DNA of 64,000 nucleotides, taken from assembly GCA_963819645.1 (NCBI GenBank), contig CAWFWZ010000006.1, forward strand, positions 62,001-126,000, in the 5' to 3' direction. Below are positions 1 to 9,451 of the stretch, in pieces. Every line of letters begins with the position of its first letter. The first letter of the stretch is position 1. Below the pieces are notes generated by a model that was not told the DNA's origin, searched no databases, and was given only the letters and a program-made list of their open reading frames with translations. This stretch comes from CAVVDY01 sp963819645. Lineage in GTDB: Bacteria; Acidobacteriota; Terriglobia; Terriglobales; Acidobacteriaceae. Position numbers and translations under genes: made by a program.

Positions 1-519
1 AATCTGGTGATGCCGGAAAAAACGAGGCTTCTCGGCACGATAATAGGTGCGGCGTCTCGTCAGGACGAAAAACCTTCGTGGGTACTGCTGGTGGTGGAAC
101 GTGCCGATTGGAAGGAGCATAGCATCGCTTTGCACGCCTTCGTCAGCTCGCAGATCACGGTGAGAGTCCAGACAGCCGCACAGACCAACAGCACTCTTGA
201 CCGAGCGATGAACCTGTCGGACACCGTACAGCGGCGCCACGCACGGCAACTCCCGCAAGGCGCTGCTGGCCTCGCTCCTGCAGGACCGATGGCCCGTACT
301 CTGGGCGACGCAGGCGGCGCCGGGATCGATCCTCAGCAATCGGTCTATCAAACTCTCGACGATCTGCGTATTCTGCAGGACAAACAAGGAAGAGTGTTTC
401 TGGTGTCAGCGAAGGCTCACCTGAAGCTGCCCTCGGGCACGATGTTCATGTTGCGCAACCAAGCGACCGCCGGCGACAAAGAAGTGGATGTAACCAGGAT
501 GGCCGGCATCGAACACTGA
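1..519 (+). CDS. Unknown exported-family protein, copy 1 of 3 (5' end outside window)
   Basis: The frame is open from the first base, so only the C-terminal part is present. It starts at the block NLVMPEKTRL, which in the two complete downstream copies (635-1342 and 1476-2186) falls about 65-70 residues from the start. The shared blocks are G(A/S)ASR..(D/E)KPSWVL, an F(V)(S/T)SQITV segment, and the C-terminal L.LPSGTMFML(R/H)N. The middle, between the SQITV block and the LPSGT block, diverges freely. No catalytic motif is visible. The LPxGT-like and 'VMPEHT' turns recall beta-rich VirB10/TrbI C-terminal domains, but this resemblance is weak and I do not assign a function. The three genes lie head to tail and clearly arose by tandem duplication. 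Confidence 0.75.
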   Translation, partial: NLVMPEKTRLLGTIIGAASRQDEKPSWVLLVVERADWKEHSIALHAFVSSQITVRVQTAAQTNSTLDRAMNLSDTVQRRHARQLPQGAAGLAPAGPMARTLGDAGGAGIDPQQSVYQTLDDLRILQDKQGRVFLVSAKAHLKLPSGTMFMLRNQATAGDKEVDVTRMAGIEH

Positions 520-634
520 TCCTTCGCCGATGTCAGATTGCAACGCCGCCGGCGGATTCAGTCCATTTTTCACTTGAGCGCTGACGTTGCCGGGATTAGG
601 CTAGTGGCACCTGTGCGACCAGAGGGGGTGAGCT

Positions 635-1342
635 ATGCGAATGCTCCTGCTAGTCCTCTTTTCTGCCATCGCCATTTTCGCGGAAGATCCAACAGCCGTC
701 CCTCCGGATAGCCACGCCCCCGATAACCTCAGCATCCCCGCCAAGCTTAATAAGACGATTGACACCAAGAAGTGCAAGGCTGGAGATGCGGTCGAAATGT
801 GGACCCTGGAGCCCGTGCTCGTCGGCAACGGCCTGGTAATGCCGGAGCACACAAAGCTACAGGGGAAGATTATCGGCGCAGCCTCGCGGAAGAACGACAA
901 GCCTTCGTGGGTGCTGCTGATGATCGATCGCGCGGAGTGGAGGGAACATAGCATTGCTCTGCGCGCCTTCGTCAGCTCGCAAATCACGGTGAAAGCGAAG
1001 GTCGAGCCCCAGGACGACACCGCCTTTGACGGAGCTATCAGCTTGCCCGAAACCCTCTCTCGCCGTCGCTCGCGTTCGCAGAGCTATCCGACCAGCGAGC
1101 TTGGAGTATCGGCGGCCCATCCCGTGCGCGACGGAACCGTTGACGCAGGCCAGACCCAGCAACTCACCTACCAGCGGTTAGACGACGTTCACATTCTCCA
1201 AGCCAAGAATGGGGCGGTGTTTCTGCTCTCGCAAAAAGATCATCTGAAGCTGCCCTCGGGCACGATGTTTATGTTGCACAACCGACCGGGAGGCGTCCAA
1301 CGATCGGCGGAGGCCGGCACAGCGGCGGGCGATCGGCACTAG
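635..1342 (+). CDS. Unknown exported-family protein, copy 2 of 3
   Basis: A 235-residue protein begins with a short hydrophobic signal sequence (MRMLLLVLFSAIAIFAEDP) and is therefore probably exported. The mature part carries the family core: IPAKL.KTIDTKKCKAGD near residue 35-50, a NGLVMPEHTKL block, KPSWVLL, and the closing LPSGTMFML. The single Cys in the KKCKAGD block is conserved with copy 3. The start is well set, because a purine-rich ribosome site (AGAGGGGGTGAG, 621-632) sits just upstream and is also conserved before copy 3, so the duplication included the leader. Function is unknown. The role of the Cys and the reason for triplication are open. Confidence 0.8.
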   Translation: MRMLLLVLFSAIAIFAEDPTAVPPDSHAPDNLSIPAKLNKTIDTKKCKAGDAVEMWTLEPVLVGNGLVMPEHTKLQGKIIGAASRKNDKPSWVLLMIDRAEWREHSIALRAFVSSQITVKAKVEPQDDTAFDGAISLPETLSRRRSRSQSYPTSELGVSAAHPVRDGTVDAGQTQQLTYQRLDDVHILQAKNGAVFLLSQKDHLKLPSGTMFMLHNRPGGVQRSAEAGTAAGDRH

Positions 1343-1475
1343 CAGGCACGGACTCGGGCCGGCAGGTAGGCTCGACTGCTATGTGATTCGAATAGCCAAA
1401 CATTTTGCTTGAATTTGAAGGTGGCGGGCACTAGCCTACTGCCATTTCCAGTCAGAGCGTCCAGAGGGGTGAGTC

Positions 1476-2186
1476 ATGCGGGTGCTCATATCCATCCTCT
1501 TTTTAGTTGTCGCCGGGTTCGCGGAAGATCCCCAACCATCCGCCCCCCCTGCACAGGTCTCCGAGACCTTCACTATTCCGGCCCGACTTGCCAAGACAGT
1601 TGACACAAAGAAATGCAAAGCCGGAGACGTGGTCGAAATGCGAACCTTGGAGCCCGTTCTCATCGGCAATGGGCTGGTAATGCCGGAGCACACAAGACTG
1701 CAGGCGACAGTTCTGGGTGCAGCCTCCCGCCAGAATGAAAAACCTTCCTGGCTGGTGCTGGTCGTACAAAAGGCGGAATGGAAAGACCATAGTGTTCCAC
1801 TGCGCGCCTTCGTCACGTCGCAAATCACGGTGAAACCGAAAACGGGACGGAACGATAGCCCCTCGACCGCGGCCACGAATCTATCGGACTTTGAACACGG
1901 ACGCAACACCCCTCGCCTGGGAAATCCCTTCAGCAGCCGTTCAAGGTCCGTTGGACGCGTCGCAGGAGATGCCACCGATGGCGGGGATTCCGCTCCCGAT
2001 CTAAGCCATCAGCAGCTGGACGACGTGTATATGCAGCAAGCCAGAAACGGCATGATGTTCCTGCTTTCGCCGAAGCGAAATCTGAAGTTGCCGTCGGGCA
2101 CGATGTTTATGTTGCGCAACCAACCAGCAGGGGCTTCGGCTCCTGCACCAGCGGCAGCGCCGAGGGCTACCGGCAGCACGCAGTAG
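1476..2186 (+). CDS. Unknown exported-family protein, copy 3 of 3
   Basis: This 236-residue paralogue of the two genes upstream has its own signal sequence (MRVLISILFLVVAGFAEDP). The same conserved blocks follow in the same order: KKCKAGDVVEM, GNGLVMPEHTRL, KPSWLVLVV, SQITV, and LPSGTMFMLRNQ near the C-terminus. The tail is Ala/Pro-rich. The region around residues 125-175 is the least conserved and holds Ser/Arg-rich low-complexity sequence, as in copy 2. The ATG follows a GAGGGGTGAG ribosome site. The stop lies 12 bases from the stop of the convergent gene at 2199. No enzymatic motif is recognised. Confidence 0.8.
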   Translation: MRVLISILFLVVAGFAEDPQPSAPPAQVSETFTIPARLAKTVDTKKCKAGDVVEMRTLEPVLIGNGLVMPEHTRLQATVLGAASRQNEKPSWLVLVVQKAEWKDHSVPLRAFVTSQITVKPKTGRNDSPSTAATNLSDFEHGRNTPRLGNPFSSRSRSVGRVAGDATDGGDSAPDLSHQQLDDVYMQQARNGMMFLLSPKRNLKLPSGTMFMLRNQPAGASAPAPAAAPRATGSTQ

Positions 2187-2198
2187 TGCAAAGGGCTA

Positions 2199-3308
2199 TC
2201 ACCCCTTGCGATTGCCCAGACCCTTCAGTTCGCTCGTGAGCAGCTTGTCCAGATCTTTAATGTTTAGGTATCTCAAGCATTTCTGCCCGCGCACGTCGAA
2301 CTTCAGCTCATCTTTCTTGTCCGCCACCAGCACGGTTGGACGCCCCTTCCCCCACGCGTATCCCACCTCAAGGTAAACATTCGGGTTGGCATCCGTCAGG
2401 TCAGCGATCACAATCTCCGCATTCTCGATGCGCGTCTTCACCTGCTCCAGAATGTCGCCGGTAAAGGCTTCCTGGTCGACGCGCTCGCAGATGTAGCCCA
2501 ACTGTCGCACCGGATTTTGAATCCCATAGTAGAAGACATCTTCCATCTTGTCCGAGAACGGCATGGCCACAAAAACGCGCGGCTTGCTTTCAACCTGCTC
2601 GGCGGACTGCAGATTGGCGGACTCGTTCGCGACTTCGGTGCTGCCCGACGTCTTCCCGGGACGGCGGAGCTTCAGTCTCAGCGGACGACCAACGGTGATC
2701 GGAGCCTGCAACGAAACATCGAACTCATGGGGCGCCTTCGAAGCAGGCGCCAGTGGCTCCGGCGATTGGATCCCTCTGCCACTGGAGCCGGCAATAATTT
2801 GGGACAGCGCCGCCTGCAATCGCTCGACGCGAGCGGGCTTTCGCTCCACGATCGATATCCGGCGCAGCGCCGCCGGTGCGTCGCCGGCTTCCACTGCGTT
2901 GACCACTCCGCGCAGTTCGGCATGCAAGGCTTCGATTTCGTCCAGTCCGAAGCCCGGACCGTGCAGCGTGACGGCAATGTGTTCGGCCTCAGGGTAATCC
3001 CGCCCGCAAATGGTGATTGCCTGCTTCGCCCAGTCTGCGATTTCGGTATAACCGAACTTGATAAGCTGAGGCACGCCAACGAACAACACGCGTTTGCTGG
3101 GCAGAGCCTTGCCGGGCTCGACCCAAACCCATTTCCACGGCTCCGGCTTCAAGTCGTCTTCAGCCGCTGCTTTTTTCGCCGTCAGCCGTTCGGAGACTGC
3201 CGCGTCCGACCCGTAATAGTGCTGGGCATATTTCAGCGCCAGCACGTCGGCCTCAAACGTCAGGACATCGCCTTCAATAACTTCGATCTGGATTCGTGAA
3301 TCGCTCAT
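2199..3308 (-). CDS. Two-domain protein: macro-like N-terminus, deoxyribosyltransferase/TIR-like C-terminus
   Basis: The protein has about 369 residues. The N-terminal ~175 residues open with IQIEVIEGDVLTFEADVLAL, a pattern like the G-D-(I/V)-T...D-A strand and turn of macro (ADP-ribose-binding) domains. They continue through RVLFVGVP and a GPGFGLDEIEAL turn like the phosphate-binding loop of that fold. A Pro/Ser-rich linker follows. The C-terminal ~125 residues hold FVAMPF, then ADLTDANPNVYLEVGYAWG, the signature layout of nucleoside 2-deoxyribosyltransferase-like domains, with a Glu in the position of the catalytic residue. A role in sensing or cleaving NAD or nucleotide derivatives is inferred from the domains, not shown. 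The ATG at 3308 was preferred to the GTG at 3326, although neither has a good ribosome site. The gene stands alone, convergent to the triplicated family. Confidence 0.75.
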   Translation of the reverse strand: MSDSRIQIEVIEGDVLTFEADVLALKYAQHYYGSDAAVSERLTAKKAAAEDDLKPEPWKWVWVEPGKALPSKRVLFVGVPQLIKFGYTEIADWAKQAITICGRDYPEAEHIAVTLHGPGFGLDEIEALHAELRGVVNAVEAGDAPAALRRISIVERKPARVERLQAALSQIIAGSSGRGIQSPEPLAPASKAPHEFDVSLQAPITVGRPLRLKLRRPGKTSGSTEVANESANLQSAEQVESKPRVFVAMPFSDKMEDVFYYGIQNPVRQLGYICERVDQEAFTGDILEQVKTRIENAEIVIADLTDANPNVYLEVGYAWGKGRPTVLVADKKDELKFDVRGQKCLRYLNIKDLDKLLTSELKGLGNRKG

Positions 3309-3585
3309 CGGCGGTGATGTTAACACCAGGAGGGTCTCCGGCGTCAGGTCTCAGGGTCTCAGGTTTCAGATGTTTCGCGAGATGTCAGGTCGATCCGACA
3401 CCACTATTCGGCATTGACTCCTCTCCGATACCTGACGCCTAAGACCTGATACCCCGAATTGCTCCTCCCTTCTCCCGTCAATTACACTTATCTGTTTCAT
3501 CCGTTAGCCATCTTTCAGTAAGGAGATAAGCGGCCGATCCGGCCGGTGCGGCGGAGCTTTCAGCTTCCGCCGGCAATCATCCATC

Positions 3586-4760
<1,175 letters not shown>

Positions 4761-4764
<4 letters not shown>

Positions 4765-5642
4765 GCATCCTGGTCGATAAATCAACACGACTGGTGGTAC
4801 AGGGATTGACAGGCCGGGAAGGCACATTCCACGCCAAGAATTCGGCTGCGTATGGAACGCAAGTGGTCGGCGGCGTGACTCCCGGCAAGGGCGGCACCAC
4901 GCATGAAGGCTGGCCCATCTTTAATACGGTGAGCGAAGCGGTCGACAAGACCGGCGCGAATGCAACCGTCATTTTCGTTCCGCCTCCGGGCGCGGCCGAC
5001 GCCATCATGGAAGCCGCTGACGCCGGCGTTCCGCTCATCGTCTGCATTACCGAAGGCATTCCTGCGATGGACATGGTAAAGACGTGGGAATTTCTGAAGA
5101 CGAAGAATTCGCGGCTCATCGGTCCCAACTGCCCGGGCATCATCTCGCCCGGACGGTGCAAGATCGGCATCATGCCCGCGCATATACATAAGGAAGGCAA
5201 TGTCGGCATCGTTTCGCGCTCGGGCACGCTGACCTATGAAGCGGTCTATCAGCTCACGACGCGCGGCATCGGACAATCAACTGCAATCGGCATCGGCGGC
5301 GACCCGATTATCGGGACCAACTTCGTCGATGCCATCGACCTGTTCAACAAAGATCCCGAAACCGAAGCCATCATCATGATCGGCGAAATCGGCGGCAACG
5401 CCGAAGAGACCGCGGCCGAGTTCATCAAGGCCAACGTGAAGAAACCGGTCGTGGGCTTCATCGCCGGGCAGACCGCTCCTCCGGGACGCCGCATGGGCCA
5501 CGCGGGCGCGATCATTTCCGGCGGCAAAGGCACCGCGAAGGAGAAGATCAAAGCCATGCAGGCCGCTGGCATTCATGTTGCTCAGTCGCCGGCAGACATT
5601 GGCGAGATGCTGGTGAAGGCGCAAGCGGCGATGGCAAAATAA
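4761..5642 (+). CDS. sucD: Succinyl-CoA synthetase alpha subunit
   Basis: The 293-residue product is the alpha chain of succinate-CoA ligase. The CoA-binding Rossmann part starts at GLTGREGTFHAKN, with VTPGKGG following. The catalytic phospho-histidine lies in RRMGHAGAIISGGKGTAKEK near residue 245, exactly where the family has it. The ATG overlaps the sucC stop by 4 bases (ATGA), which supports translational coupling and equal subunit supply. ndk follows after 136 bases filled with a short inverted repeat. Confidence 0.97.
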
Positions 5643-5648
5643 AGACGC

Positions 5649-5774
5649 TTTTCGCTCCTCGCTATTCGCCGGACGTGCGCGCGGAATTTTGCCGCGGTAA
5701 TGAGCGAAGGCGAGAGGCTAAGAGTTTAATTTTTCCGATTCAACGAATAGCGAAAGGCGAATAGCGAATAGCGC
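5649..5774. repeat. Inverted 'GCTATTCGCC / GGCGAATAGC' repeat pair between sucD and ndk
   Basis: The bases near 5650-5671 read toward CTATTCGCC. The bases 5743-5774 read CGAATAGCGAAAGGCGAATAGCG, the opposite orientation, so the intergenic RNA can fold into a long imperfect stem. The same unit occurs between dnaJ and the next gene (36640-36816) and at 56100-56122. It is a dispersed short repeat of this genome. Any role as a processing or termination signal is inference. Confidence 0.6.
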
Positions 5775-5778
5775 AATT

Positions 5779-6204
5779 ATGAAGACCCTGCAACGTACTC
5801 TATCCATCATCAAGCCGGATGCGGTTGCCAAGAACGCGACCGGCGACATCATCCACACCCTTCTGCAAAACAACTTCCGCATCATCGGAATGAAGATGCT
5901 GCACATCAATAAGTCGCAGGCGGAAGGCTTCTACGCGGTGCACGTGCACCGTCCGTTTTTCGAATCGCTCACTAACTTCATGTCGAGCGGACCGATCGTT
6001 GTAATGGCGCTGGAAAAAGAAGAAGCCATTGCCGACTACCGCAAGCTGATGGGAACCACCGATCCGGCCAAGGCTGACGAGGGCACCATCCGCAAAAAAT
6101 GGGCGGCGAACATCGAGCACAACGCCGTGCACGGCTCCGACGCAGAAGACACCGCGCGCTTCGAACTCAGCTACTTCTTCGCCGGATACGAGCTGGCGAA
6201 GTAA
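5779..6204 (+). CDS. ndk: Nucleoside diphosphate kinase
   Basis: The 141-residue protein has the standard Ndk length. It transfers the gamma phosphate of ATP to nucleoside diphosphates through a phospho-histidine. The N-terminus reads QRTLSIIKPDAVAKN, and the active-site histidine lies in IEHNAVHGSD around residue 118. Other conserved pieces are FRIIGMKML and the SGPIVVMALE strand. Co-location with sucCD is seen in other bacteria and makes sense, since Ndk can consume the nucleoside triphosphate made by the synthetase. A clear terminator follows. Confidence 0.97.
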   Translation: MKTLQRTLSIIKPDAVAKNATGDIIHTLLQNNFRIIGMKMLHINKSQAEGFYAVHVHRPFFESLTNFMSSGPIVVMALEKEEAIADYRKLMGTTDPAKADEGTIRKKWAANIEHNAVHGSDAEDTARFELSYFFAGYELAK

Positions 6205-6232
6205 GCCAGCCACTAACAATCCGAACCAAACT

Positions 6233-6266
6233 GAAAAGGCCGCCTCGTGTACGGGCGGCCCTTTTC
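6233..6266 (+). terminator. Rho-independent terminator after ndk
   Basis: The sequence GAAAAGGCCGCC, a short loop, then GGGCGGCCCTTTTC forms a GC-rich stem flanked by A and T runs, 30 bases after the ndk stop. The A/T flanks would let it work in both directions. Confidence 0.85.
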
Positions 6267-6292
6267 TTTACTGCAATACTCGAACCAACGGG

Positions 6293-6331
6293 GTGCCCCA
6301 TTCCGCCATCCTTTGGCGGGGTGGGGGTTCT
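6293..6331. repeat. Palindromic mini-element (intergenic copy)
   Basis: The element reads GGGTGCCCCATTC, then an inner stem CCGCC...GGCGG, then GGTGGGGG. The outer part (GGGTGCCCCATTC) is shared, as reverse complement, with the palindrome inside metX (41074-41104) and closely resembles the one inside the midA gene (8503-8533). The inner stem differs but stays self-complementary. It is noncoding here. Confidence 0.55.
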
Positions 6332-6429
6332 CGCCGGCAGTGCAACTGTGTAGTGGTCTGGTCGAAATTCCCACCCGGGCAACTGCAGCCCGAGTGAGGC
6401 ACCGATCTATTCTCAGTTCAGCTTCGTTG

Positions 6430-7143
6430 CTACTGAGACGAACTGCCGTTGCCCGAACTGCCATGCCCACCCGACTTCTCGTCCTTGTTCATCTTCTCCG
6501 CCAACTGCAGGTGCTCCTGCAGGGTGGGAAGCGTCTGGCTGGCGAAGTTTTTCACCTGCGGATTGCTGCCCGCGCTGGCTTCGCGCTGGAACTCCGCAAT
6601 GTCTTTCTTGTGGTCCGAGACCATCATCTTGGCGTAAGCCTTGTCGAAGGCATCGCCATGCAACTTCGACATCTTGTCGTACTCCGACTGATCGTGCGAA
6701 CTGGGCGACGTGGGTAGCGTCACGTTCTGCTGCTGCGCAACCTGCTTGAGTTGATCGTTCGCCTTGGTGTGGTCTGTGACCATGCGCTGGCCGAAATCTT
6801 TCACCTCCTGACTCTGGCCGTTCTGCTGCGCAAGCTGGCCCATCTGCACCTCCGCCATACCACCCTCGGCCGCTTTCATCATGAAGGTGTGGTCTTGCAT
6901 CTGGCCGCCCGCAGCCCCGTTGGTTCCCATGGGATTGCCCATTGTTCCCGCCTGCCCCGGATATCCTGGCTGGCCGGGGTATCCTGCCGCGCCCGGCTGA
7001 CCGGGAGCACCCATCGTTCCCGGCGCGCCCATGGTTCCCGGCTGTGTCTGCGGATAACCTCCAGCTTGCGCGAAGCTCATCGCGCTCCACAAGATTAAGG
7101 ATGCACCGGTCGCCAGCCATCCAAATTGTTTAACGTTGTTCAT
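6430..7143 (-). CDS. DUF4142 family exported protein with collagen-like Gly/Pro segment
   Basis: The 237-residue protein starts with a signal sequence ending near residue 26 (SFAQA). Residues ~28-75 are a Gly-Pro-Gln-Met-rich segment with repeated GAPG/GYPGQ triplets, like a short collagen-like stalk. Residues ~83-225 form the helical DUF4142 domain (ferritin-like, of unknown function). It is recognised by MVTDHTKANDQLKQVA, a helix with SDHKKDIAEFQREA, and LPTLQEHLQLAEK. The C-terminal tail is Gly/Ser-rich. A strong AGGAGAT ribosome site precedes the ATG. DUF4142 proteins are periplasmic or envelope-associated. The paired His and Asp in the helices could bind metal, but that is only suggested by the fold. 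Confidence 0.88.
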   Translation of the reverse strand: MNNVKQFGWLATGASLILWSAMSFAQAGGYPQTQPGTMGAPGTMGAPGQPGAAGYPGQPGYPGQAGTMGNPMGTNGAAGGQMQDHTFMMKAAEGGMAEVQMGQLAQQNGQSQEVKDFGQRMVTDHTKANDQLKQVAQQQNVTLPTSPSSHDQSEYDKMSKLHGDAFDKAYAKMMVSDHKKDIAEFQREASAGSNPQVKNFASQTLPTLQEHLQLAEKMNKDEKSGGHGSSGNGSSSQ

Positions 7144-7323
7144 TGCTGATCTCCTTTCGTGATTGCCGGCCGGAATCGCGAAACGCCTGAGTGTGTGTGC
7201 TTACGGCAGGCACGACGCGCAGCGGCAACACTCGTTTTAAGTCTCGCCGTGCGGGTCAGAAAGTGAGAGCGAGTTGCGACGGCCCGGGTTGTCAGCAGGA
7301 AGTGGGCTGACGCGAGCTGGCGC

Positions 7324-8562
7324 TCAGCGTGCCAGCAACTTCAATGCGCTCAGGTCGCGAGCTTCGCCGTCGGGAACTCCGCGCGAGAGAAGCAGGATCT
7401 GGAACTTCTCTCCCATTTCTTCCGGCGAGAGTAGGTGACGTAGTTGCAGCGCGACCTTGGCGCGCTCCTGCGGCAGCTTGCAATCCTGGAAGACATCGGC
7501 GAATTGCGTCTCTTCTCCAATGCCGAGCAGAAGCTGGGTCTGTGTGAGCAGCGCGATGTCGTCCGTCCCGGCCTCGGCGGCGCGCGCACGCAGAGCGGTG
7601 AAGTTTACGTGAGCGGTGATGTCCTGCTCGCCCGGAGCTTCGTACGGTGACGCGCTCGCGCGATGCTGGCGATATGTCATCAGGGTATCGCGATGGCGGC
7701 CGGCAAGCTGCTGCTCGCGGGTGTATCCGTAGTCGATGAACACGGCGAATCCTGCACGATTGCGAAACAATCGCGCGATGCGTTCGATCCAGTCGAGCGC
7801 CGCGAGCGAAACCTCGACGCGCTCGCCCGGCTCGGGATGAACAGAGTAGCGATCGATGTAGGCGAGGTCTTCGGCCGATGGCGGAACGAACTGCTCGACG
7901 AACCTTCCCTGCTCCTCCACTACGCGCACCGAACCGCGATGATCGACAATGTCCACCGGCAGCGCGTCGAAGAATTCGTTGGCGAAAAGGATGAGGGGCC
8001 GGTAGAGCGGGCCTTCAGGCCCGCGTTCCAGCGCATCTTTTGAACCGCGGGCTTCAGCCCCGGCCTCTTCCAGCGAATCACAAACCATCGCCCGCCCCTC
8101 CGCGATATGTTCCGCCAGCCGCTCGCGTAATCGCGCGCGCAGATGCTCTGACTGCTCGACCAACGAATACCGCAACGCGTGCGCGAATTCGGGGAACTGC
8201 TTCTGCGACCAATCGAGCACATCCGAGGCAAATAGCCCGCGTCCCGGACCAAGCTCGACCAGATCAATTCGCTGGGGCGAGCCCAGCACCCGCCACATCT
8301 CTTCGAATTGCCGCGACAGCAGGCGCCCAAACACGGCGTGAACGTCGCTCGACGTGTAAAAGTCTCCCGCCTTGCCGAACTGCTCGCGCGGTCGCGCGTA
8401 ATAGCCAAGCTCGGGCTCGTAGAGACACAACTCCATGTAACGCGAAAACGGAATCGGCCCGCGGCGGCGAATCTCTTCAACAATGCGCGCGCGCAGCGGA
8501 TTCCCACTCAATCCAACCGATGGATTGAGTGGGGCGCCCGAGGGGTCGCCAGCCGAGCTCAC
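7324..8562 (-). CDS. SAM-dependent methyltransferase, MidA/NDUFAF7 family
   Basis: The 412-residue protein belongs to the COG1565 group of class I methyltransferases, whose mitochondrial members modify an Arg of respiratory complex I. Seen are PIPFSRYMELCLYEPELGYY near residue 40, the KAGDFYTSSDVHAVFG block, and the SAM-binding VELGPGRGLFASDVL. A FANEFFDALPV strand and a C-terminal FTALRARAAEAG follow. The bacterial substrate is not known to me. The start is a GTG that overlaps the stop of the upstream gene (GTGA), so the two are coupled. The N-terminal peptide GAPLNPSVGLSGNP is encoded by an inserted palindrome (8503-8533) also found in metX. Confidence 0.9.
   Translation of the reverse strand: MSSAGDPSGAPLNPSVGLSGNPLRARIVEEIRRRGPIPFSRYMELCLYEPELGYYARPREQFGKAGDFYTSSDVHAVFGRLLSRQFEEMWRVLGSPQRIDLVELGPGRGLFASDVLDWSQKQFPEFAHALRYSLVEQSEHLRARLRERLAEHIAEGRAMVCDSLEEAGAEARGSKDALERGPEGPLYRPLILFANEFFDALPVDIVDHRGSVRVVEEQGRFVEQFVPPSAEDLAYIDRYSVHPEPGERVEVSLAALDWIERIARLFRNRAGFAVFIDYGYTREQQLAGRHRDTLMTYRQHRASASPYEAPGEQDITAHVNFTALRARAAEAGTDDIALLTQTQLLLGIGEETQFADVFQDCKLPQERAKVALQLRHLLSPEEMGEKFQILLLSRGVPDGEARDLSALKLLAR
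8503..8533. repeat. Perfect 12-bp palindrome inside the midA coding sequence
   Basis: CCCACTCAATCC, a 7-base loop AACCGAT, and GGATTGAGTGGG form a perfect inverted repeat. It encodes PLNPSVGLSG in the methyltransferase. The same element, with the same loop length and the same reading phase, encodes PLNPTPGLNG inside metX at 41074-41104. Confidence 0.8.
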
Positions 8563-8864
8563 AGCTTGCCTTCGCGCCGCATCTGGGCGTGCTCTTTGCG
8601 ATGTTGCGGGGTGCGGATGAACATCTCGACCAGGTAGTCATGCAGACAGTCGAAGATCTGCCGCTGGAAGGCCCACTCGAACTGCGGGTCGTCGAGATCG
8701 CGCGGATGCAGGTCGTAGTAGTAGGTGTGCACCTTGGGCTCGGCGAAGCGCGGGCTGAGTATGACCTCGACGCCGTCGCCCTTGGCTCGCGCGCTGAACG
8801 AGACCAGCGGATGCTCATACAGCTTGAGTTGGTCGAGCACCTGGCTGAGTCGGTCAGAGGCCAC
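8559..8864 (-). CDS. Small conserved-looking protein upstream of the methyltransferase
   Basis: The 101-residue product has no signal peptide or membrane segment. Its middle (VEVILSPRFAEPKVHTYYYDLHPRDL) and aromatic-rich second half look like a compact cytoplasmic domain. I do not recognise the family. The start is GTG without a strong ribosome site, so it may be slightly off. Its stop overlaps the GTG of the methyltransferase gene by 4 bases, so the two are very likely one transcription and translation unit. The VOC-family gene diverges from it. Confidence 0.65.
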   Translation of the reverse strand: MASDRLSQVLDQLKLYEHPLVSFSARAKGDGVEVILSPRFAEPKVHTYYYDLHPRDLDDPQFEWAFQRQIFDCLHDYLVEMFIRTPQHRKEHAQMRREGKL

Positions 8865-8921
8865 GAAGGAATTGTAGAGGAAGGCACTTGGAAATCGTTT
8901 ATTCTGTGCGCTAAGGAATGT

Positions 8922-9362
8922 ATGTCTACATCAACCAACATCTTCGGCAAGGCGGTTCCAGTCTTTCGCGTCGCAGACGTGCGCGCCAGCGTGAAGTATT
9001 ACGAAGAGGCGCTGGGCTTTAGCATTGCCCCGTGGTCCGATGACTCCTTCGCCTCGGTGGCGCGCGGGGACTGCAACATTTTTCTGACCAGCGACAAGCA
9101 GAGCCAGCCGCGCATGTGGGTGTGGGTCGGCGTAGAAAACGTTCGCGCGCTTCACGCGGAGTACGAGCAGTCAGGCGCGAAGATTCGCAATCCGCCCAAC
9201 AACTTTGAGTGGGCGCTCGAGATGCAAATCGAAGATCTCGATGGCAACGTGATTCGCTTCGGCTCCGATCGCGAAGACAATCAGCCTCTCGGCATCTGGC
9301 GCGACGCCGACGGCGTGGGGTGGAGGCATCTCGGCAATCAGAAGTACGAGCGGGTGGAGTAG
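8922..9362 (+). CDS. Glyoxalase/bleomycin-resistance (VOC) superfamily protein
   Basis: The 146-residue protein has the beta-alpha-beta-beta-beta layout of VOC proteins. It opens with AVPVFRVADVRASVKYYEEALGF and closes with the paired motif EMQIEDLDGNVIRFGSD. The conserved Glu and Asp positions for metal binding are partly kept. The ATG at 8922 is chosen over a much longer open frame because an AAGGA ribosome site precedes it and the fold starts right there. Substrate is unknown; members act as glyoxalases, dioxygenases or drug-binding proteins. It diverges from the midA pair. Confidence 0.85.
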   Translation: MSTSTNIFGKAVPVFRVADVRASVKYYEEALGFSIAPWSDDSFASVARGDCNIFLTSDKQSQPRMWVWVGVENVRALHAEYEQSGAKIRNPPNNFEWALEMQIEDLDGNVIRFGSDREDNQPLGIWRDADGVGWRHLGNQKYERVE

Positions 9363-9451
9363 CGATAGGGATGGGCTGGAAAAGTATCCCTTCAGCCACA
9401 GAGCGTTCCCCGAAATCGACCTTATCTCCTTTTGTGCGAAGATATTTGCCG

